DNA from: JARROD01 sp037384225 | Lineage (GTDB): Bacteria; Pseudomonadota; Gammaproteobacteria; Pseudomonadales; Cellvibrionaceae | Length of the DNA: 8,649 bases | Assembly (NCBI GenBank): GCA_037384225.1 | Contig: JARROD010000149.1 | Span: 1 to 8,649, forward strand | Direction: 5' to 3' | In this document: in pieces, positions 5,169 to 8,649 of the stretch | Layout of the letters: each line of letters begins with the position of its first letter | Position numbering within the stretch: position 1 is the stretch's first letter | The notes under the pieces: generated by a model | What the model was told of the DNA's origin: nothing | The model's input: only the letters and a program-made list of their open reading frames with translations | Database searches by the model: none | Translations under genes and position numbers: made by a program

Positions 5169-6395
5169 ATGAATACAACCCAATCCACAGAAATAAAACA
5201 GGCCGCGAATACAGCACTGAATTTTTCTTTCAGTCACACCGTGCAACGTCTGGGTACAGGAGCAGACAACGCCTGGCAGGTGCACGAATCGGCACTGAAT
5301 ATGCGCCAGCGCGGTGACGACGTGGTTCTGCTCTCTATCGGCGATCCGGATTTCAGAACGCCGGAGCCGATTGTCGATAATGCTGTCAGCCATATGCGAG
5401 TGGGCCGCACGCATTACTCCCCTTCCCTGGGCGAATTGAATTTCAGGCGTGCCGTGGCCGATATGGAAACCCGCACCTCACCCCACCCCTGCAGCGTCGA
5501 GGAAGTCGCTATATTTCCCGGTGGCACTTCAGCCATCTACTGTGTCATGAGCTGCCTGCTCAATGCCGGCGATGAAATCGTTATTCTCGATCCGCTTTAT
5601 ATCGGTTACGAGCCGATAATGCAGGCTCTGAACGTCAAAATTGTGACGGTAAAAACCCACCCCGAAGATAACTTTATCCCCCGCTTTGAAGACATCGCCG
5701 CGGCGGTCAGCGACAAAACCCGGGCGATTTTTATCAACACGCCGGCCAATCCCACTGGTGCTATTGTCGAAAAAGACACCCTGTGCAGACTCGCCGAGTA
5801 CTGCCTGCAACGCGGGCTGTGGCTGATCAGCGATGAAGTCTATTCCATGTTTACCTATGAAAAACCCCATGTCTCCCTGCGCGCATCCGCCCGCTGCCTG
5901 GACAATATCGTGATGATCGATGGACTGTCCAAAAGTCACGCCATGAGCGGCTGGCGCGTGGGCTGGGCAGTGGCGCCGAGCGCACTTATCGAACACCTGG
6001 AGCGCTTTGTCACCATGTCACTGTTCGGGAGTCCGCAGTTTATTCAGGACGCTGCCGCCTTCGCCCTCAACAATGACGAATACTATGTGCAGGAAATGAA
6101 ACAGGAATACAGGAAACGTCGCGATCAGGTTTGCGGGCTGCTGCAGCCCCTTCCCGGACTGCAGGTGCGACAGCCGCAATCGGGTATGTTTGTCATGCTC
6201 GATGTCTCCGGTCGCTATGAGGATGACCAGACGTTCGCCGAAGAGCTGCTGCGACAACAGAAAGTGTCGGTTATTCCCGGCAGGGCGTTCGGCGAAAGCA
6301 CCCGCGGGCATGTTAGAATATCCCTGGCGCAGCCCACCAATATCCTGCGCGAAGGCTGCAAGCGCATAGAAAAATTTGTCGCGACAGACCGATAG
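5169..6395 (+). CDS. aruH: Arginine:pyruvate transaminase AruH (408 aa)
   Basis: A PLP-dependent fold-type I aminotransferase (class I/II), cytoplasmic. The AruH reaction moves the alpha-amino group of L-arginine to pyruvate, giving 2-ketoarginine (5-guanidino-2-oxopentanoate) and alanine. Visible active-site elements are the NPTG motif with N194, SDEVY with D222 and Y225, the Schiff-base lysine K255 in GLSKSHAMSGWRVGW, and the carboxylate-binding R383 in GHVRISL. LLSIGDPDF near the start, and SKSHAM followed by SPQFIQDAA, closely resemble Pseudomonas aeruginosa AruH as I recall it. The ATG at 5169 is preferred because AGGGA (5155-5159) precedes it. The frame stays open back to a TTG at 5112, but that lies inside the MITE inverted repeat. 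Compared with the ~393-residue Pseudomonas protein there is a short N-terminal extension. The neighbouring aruI supports arginine as substrate over other amino acids. Two MITE copies bracket the gene. Confidence 0.86.
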   Translation: MNTTQSTEIKQAANTALNFSFSHTVQRLGTGADNAWQVHESALNMRQRGDDVVLLSIGDPDFRTPEPIVDNAVSHMRVGRTHYSPSLGELNFRRAVADMETRTSPHPCSVEEVAIFPGGTSAIYCVMSCLLNAGDEIVILDPLYIGYEPIMQALNVKIVTVKTHPEDNFIPRFEDIAAAVSDKTRAIFINTPANPTGAIVEKDTLCRLAEYCLQRGLWLISDEVYSMFTYEKPHVSLRASARCLDNIVMIDGLSKSHAMSGWRVGWAVAPSALIEHLERFVTMSLFGSPQFIQDAAAFALNNDEYYVQEMKQEYRKRRDQVCGLLQPLPGLQVRQPQSGMFVMLDVSGRYEDDQTFAEELLRQQKVSVIPGRAFGESTRGHVRISLAQPTNILREGCKRIEKFVATDR

Positions 6396-6402
6396 CAACA
6401 CC

Positions 6403-6449
6403 GTGACTTCTCAATAACCCGGGGTATTGAGAAGTTACTGAGAAGTTAC
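6403..6449. mobile_element. Shortened MITE, copy 2, between aruH and aruI
   Basis: GTGACTTCTCAATA (6403-6416) pairs with TATTGAGAAGTTAC (6425-6438) with one G-T mismatch. The end sequence GAGAAGTTAC is then repeated at 6440-6449. The flanks GCAACACC (6395-6402) and GCAGCACC (6450-6457) match at 7 of 8 positions, a slightly decayed 8-bp target duplication that fixes the element as 47 bp. The left flank includes the last base of the aruH stop codon. The transcript would form a stable hairpin between the two enzyme genes, but no T-run follows. Confidence 0.75.
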
Positions 6450-6490
6450 GCAGCACCCTGATAAAACACGATTAATAATACGGAAAATAT

Positions 6491-8110
6491 ATGACAACCT
6501 GTGGAGAAGTATTGGTCAAGTGGCTGGAGCTTTACGGCGTGGATACCGTCTTCGGTATACCCGGCGTCCACACCGTTGAACTGTACCGCGGGCTGGGGCG
6601 GTCCGACATCCGTCATATAACCCCCCGCCACGAACAGGGCGCTGGCTTTATGGCCGACGGCTACGCCCGTGCCAGCGGCCGGGTCGCCGCCTGCTTTATT
6701 ATTACCGGCCCGGGTATGACCAATATTGCCACCGCCCTGGGACAGGCCTACGCCGACTCCATTCCCATGCTGGTGATATCCAGCGTCAACCGGGTCGCAG
6801 AACTGGGTTCCGGCGACGGCCGCCTGCACGAACTTCCCTCCCAGACCCGGATTATCAGCGGGCTCACCGCGTTTAGCCACACACTGTTGACCCCTGCGGA
6901 ACTGCCCCAGGTGCTGGCCCGCGCCTTTGCCGTATTCAACAGCGCCCGCCCGCGCCCGGTGCATATAGAAATCCCCATCGACGTAATTGCCCAGCCAAGT
7001 GAACTTCCCGCCACTGCCAGCGCCGTTGTCCCTTCGCCGCCCGCCCCCTGCCCCGACGCGGTCGCACGCGCGGCACAAATGCTGAAGGCGGCGAAAAATC
7101 CCGTTATCCTGCTCGGCGGCGGCACTGTGAGCGCCGCCGCCGAAGCACAGCGAGTGGCTGAATTTCTCGATACCCCGGTGGCGATGACCAATAACGCCAA
7201 GGGTGTCCTGCCACCCGGGCACCCGCTCTCACTCGGCAGCCAGCAGTCGCTGCAACCAGTGCGGGACCTGGTACGCAGCGCCGATGTGGTGCTGGCGGTG
7301 GCAACTGAACTGGGAGAAACTGATTACGACATCTTTTTTAACGGCGGCTTTCACATCGACGGCGACATTATCCGCGTCGATATCGAAAGCGAACAACTGA
7401 TGCGAAACTTTTTACCCCGCCTTGCCATCCTCAGTGACGCCCGGCTGTTTTTTCAGCAGTTGTCGAAGGAATTGGATATTGGCTCGCACACCTCGATAAA
7501 AACAAGTTCACCGGGCAGTCTGAAAGTCAGCGCGGTCATGCGCCAGTTAGCAGCACAGAAGCCTCCGGACCAACAGCTCCATGAAGCCATACTGCAATGC
7601 ATACAAACCCGTCTTCCGGACGTCATCATTGCCGGCGATTCCACCCAGTTGATTTATTCCGGGCACCTCGGCTACGAAGCCCGCCGTCCCCGTTCCTGGT
7701 TCCACTCCGCCACCGGCTACGGTACCCTCGGCTACGGCCTGCCCGCCGCCATAGGCGCAAAAATAGCCCGCCCCCGACACCCGGTGGTCGCCATCGTCGG
7801 TGACGGCGGTGCCCAGTTCACCCTGCCGGAGTTGGCCTGCGCCGTGGAAAACAAAATTCCGGTAATACTGCTGTTGTGGAATAATCAGGGTTACAGCGAA
7901 ATCAAAAAATACATGCGCAACAACGACATCACCCCACTCGGGGTCGACATCTACACACCCGATTTCCTGCAACTGGCGCGGGGATTCGGCTGTACCGCTC
8001 ACAGAGCTGGGCACATGGAACAGCTTGTCGACCTACTGCCTCAGGCCACCGCCAGCGATGTCCCTGTTCTGATCGAAATAGATGAAAATTTATTTCGTGC
8101 GGTCCCCTGA
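6491..8110 (+). CDS. aruI: 2-Ketoarginine (5-guanidino-2-oxopentanoate) decarboxylase AruI, TPP-dependent (539 aa)
   Basis: A thiamine-diphosphate enzyme of the acetolactate synthase/pyruvate decarboxylase superfamily, cytoplasmic. AruI decarboxylates 2-ketoarginine to 4-guanidinobutyraldehyde and CO2, the second step of the arginine transaminase pathway. The N-terminal Pyr domain (about 1-170) carries the cofactor-activating glutamate E48 in PRHEQGAGFMADGYARASG. The middle domain (about 190-320) includes ILLGGGTVSAAA. The C-terminal PP domain contains the TPP/Mg motif GDGG (437-440) followed 24 residues after the GDG by NN (464-465). FGIPGVHTVELYRGL and HITPRHEQGAGFMADGY match the Pseudomonas AruI signature closely, setting it apart from generic acetolactate synthase large subunits. 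The start at 6491 fits the family N-terminus, but its ribosome site is weak (CGGAA, 6481-6485), suggesting modest translation or coupling to aruH. It lies 95 bp after aruH, separated by a MITE remnant. Confidence 0.87.
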   Translation: MTTCGEVLVKWLELYGVDTVFGIPGVHTVELYRGLGRSDIRHITPRHEQGAGFMADGYARASGRVAACFIITGPGMTNIATALGQAYADSIPMLVISSVNRVAELGSGDGRLHELPSQTRIISGLTAFSHTLLTPAELPQVLARAFAVFNSARPRPVHIEIPIDVIAQPSELPATASAVVPSPPAPCPDAVARAAQMLKAAKNPVILLGGGTVSAAAEAQRVAEFLDTPVAMTNNAKGVLPPGHPLSLGSQQSLQPVRDLVRSADVVLAVATELGETDYDIFFNGGFHIDGDIIRVDIESEQLMRNFLPRLAILSDARLFFQQLSKELDIGSHTSIKTSSPGSLKVSAVMRQLAAQKPPDQQLHEAILQCIQTRLPDVIIAGDSTQLIYSGHLGYEARRPRSWFHSATGYGTLGYGLPAAIGAKIARPRHPVVAIVGDGGAQFTLPELACAVENKIPVILLLWNNQGYSEIKKYMRNNDITPLGVDIYTPDFLQLARGFGCTAHRAGHMEQLVDLLPQATASDVPVLIEIDENLFRAVP

Positions 8111-8149
8111 GAGGCTGGCATAATAAACCCAATGCGAATAAGAACCAGC

Positions 8150-8163
8150 GGGAGCACCACTTG
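8150..8163 (+). promoter_or_regulatory. Ribosome binding site deciding a TTG start
   Basis: GGGAG (8150-8154) lies 6 bases before TTG (8161-8163). The downstream residues align with the standard Lrp/AsnC N-terminus, and upstream in-frame codons offer no ATG or GTG, so TTG is the likely start. Confidence 0.7.
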
Positions 8164-8649
8164 AAAAACGCGTTGGACCAACTCGATTTAAAAATATTGC
8201 AGTGCCTGCAGAAAAACGCAAAAACGACCAATCAGGATCTGGCCGAGCAGGTGGGCCTGTCCCCCAGTTCCTGTCTGCAACGGGTCAGGCGGATTGAAGA
8301 AAGAGGCTACATCAACCGCTATCTGGCCATCATCAATTTACCCAGACTTTGTCGCACCCTCACCTGTATTGCCACTGTCACACTCAGGCAACACTCGCGT
8401 GAAGACTTCGATAACTTCGAGCACCGCGTACAAAAAATACCTGAGGTCATCGAGTGCTATACGGTTTCCGGCGGTTGCGATTTCATTCTAAAAATCGTCT
8501 GTGCCGACATGACCCGCTACCTGCAACTCAACGATGAACTGGTCAGCGGCAGTGCCAACATAGAAAACATCAACACCCACGTCGTCATGAGTGAAAACAA
8601 ACCTTTTTCCGGTTATCCCCTCAACAGTTTAGTAGAGAGAAATGATTGA
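8161..8649 (+). CDS. Lrp/AsnC-family transcriptional regulator (162 aa)
   Basis: A DNA-binding regulator of the feast/famine (Lrp/AsnC) family. Residues 5-50 form the helix-turn-helix: LDQLDLKILQCLQKNAKTT, then NQDLAEQVGLSPSSCLQRV and the RRIEERGYINRY linker. Residues about 65-145 form the RAM ligand-binding domain, with VIECYTVSGGCDFILKIV carrying the glycine-containing turn that lines the effector pocket of these proteins. The start is a TTG at 8161 with a well-spaced GGGAG (8150-8154); no ATG fits. The stop (TGA) ends exactly at the window edge. It follows aruI by 50 bp on the same strand and is probably in the same transcript. Lrp-type proteins next to amino-acid catabolic genes usually sense that amino acid, so control of aruHI by arginine or 2-ketoarginine is a reasonable inference. 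In P. aeruginosa the equivalent genes are instead controlled by the two-component pair AruRS. Confidence 0.9.
   Translation: MKNALDQLDLKILQCLQKNAKTTNQDLAEQVGLSPSSCLQRVRRIEERGYINRYLAIINLPRLCRTLTCIATVTLRQHSREDFDNFEHRVQKIPEVIECYTVSGGCDFILKIVCADMTRYLQLNDELVSGSANIENINTHVVMSENKPFSGYPLNSLVERND

Noticed and set aside
6403..6449. Intrinsic terminator after aruH
   Set aside because: The hairpin is strong but not followed by a T-run. Its ends and flanking duplication identify it as a mobile-element remnant. Partial termination is still possible.
6446..7222. Long minus-strand open frame opposite aruI, Gly/Ala-rich
   Set aside because: It is a shadow of the aruI coding strand in GC-rich sequence, with no domain or ribosome binding site. 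The same applies to the other antisense frames over the RND, aruH and aruI genes.

Overview
The window looks like chromosomal DNA from a Gram-negative proteobacterium, most likely a gammaproteobacterium. Three things point that way: an RND/MMPL exporter paired with a periplasmic LolA-like protein, a YgaV/BigR-type ArsR repressor, and arginine-transaminase pathway enzymes closely resembling Pseudomonas AruH and AruI. No rRNA, tRNA, CRISPR array or complete insertion sequence is visible. The genus cannot be named from this sequence alone.

Left part (1-3623). A minus-strand unit encodes a 903-residue MMPL/RND inner-membrane transporter, followed by the first 50 codons of an outer-membrane lipoprotein-sorting (LolA-like) protein that runs off the left edge. 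Divergent to it is a 98-residue ArsR-family repressor. Its two cysteines (C31 and C97, 66 residues apart) match the persulfide-sensing pair of BigR/SqrR/YgaV. The shared intergenic region holds an AT-rich dyad cluster and two mirror-image candidate promoters (TTGCTA...TATTCT on each strand). A 17-bp tandem repeat follows in the predicted leader of the repressor. The simplest reading is a self-regulated sulfide/oxidant-responsive switch controlling an envelope lipid or efflux transporter.

Middle part (3624-5168). Convergent with the repressor is a minus-strand gene for an unrecognised exported protein built of three 48-residue repeats, each with a cysteine pair exactly 25 residues apart. Upstream lie about 750 bp without a credible gene. 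This stretch contains twelve consecutive 13-bp units (4494-4649), several perfect palindromes (4908-4955), and a 90-bp MITE (5034-5123) with 24-bp perfect inverted repeats and an exact 8-bp target duplication.

Right part (5169-8649). Three co-directional genes follow: aruH (arginine:pyruvate transaminase), aruI (TPP-dependent 2-ketoarginine decarboxylase) and an Lrp/AsnC-family regulator that ends at the window edge. Together AruH and AruI would convert L-arginine to 4-guanidinobutyraldehyde. The Lrp-type protein is the obvious candidate local regulator. A second, shorter copy of the MITE (6403-6449) with a 7/8 target duplication sits between aruH and aruI, and a worn third end lies at 182-199.

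The points most worth following are the IS66-like MITE family bracketing aruH, the persulfide-sensor/RND divergent switch, and the three-repeat cysteine-pair secreted protein with its 13-bp repeat array.
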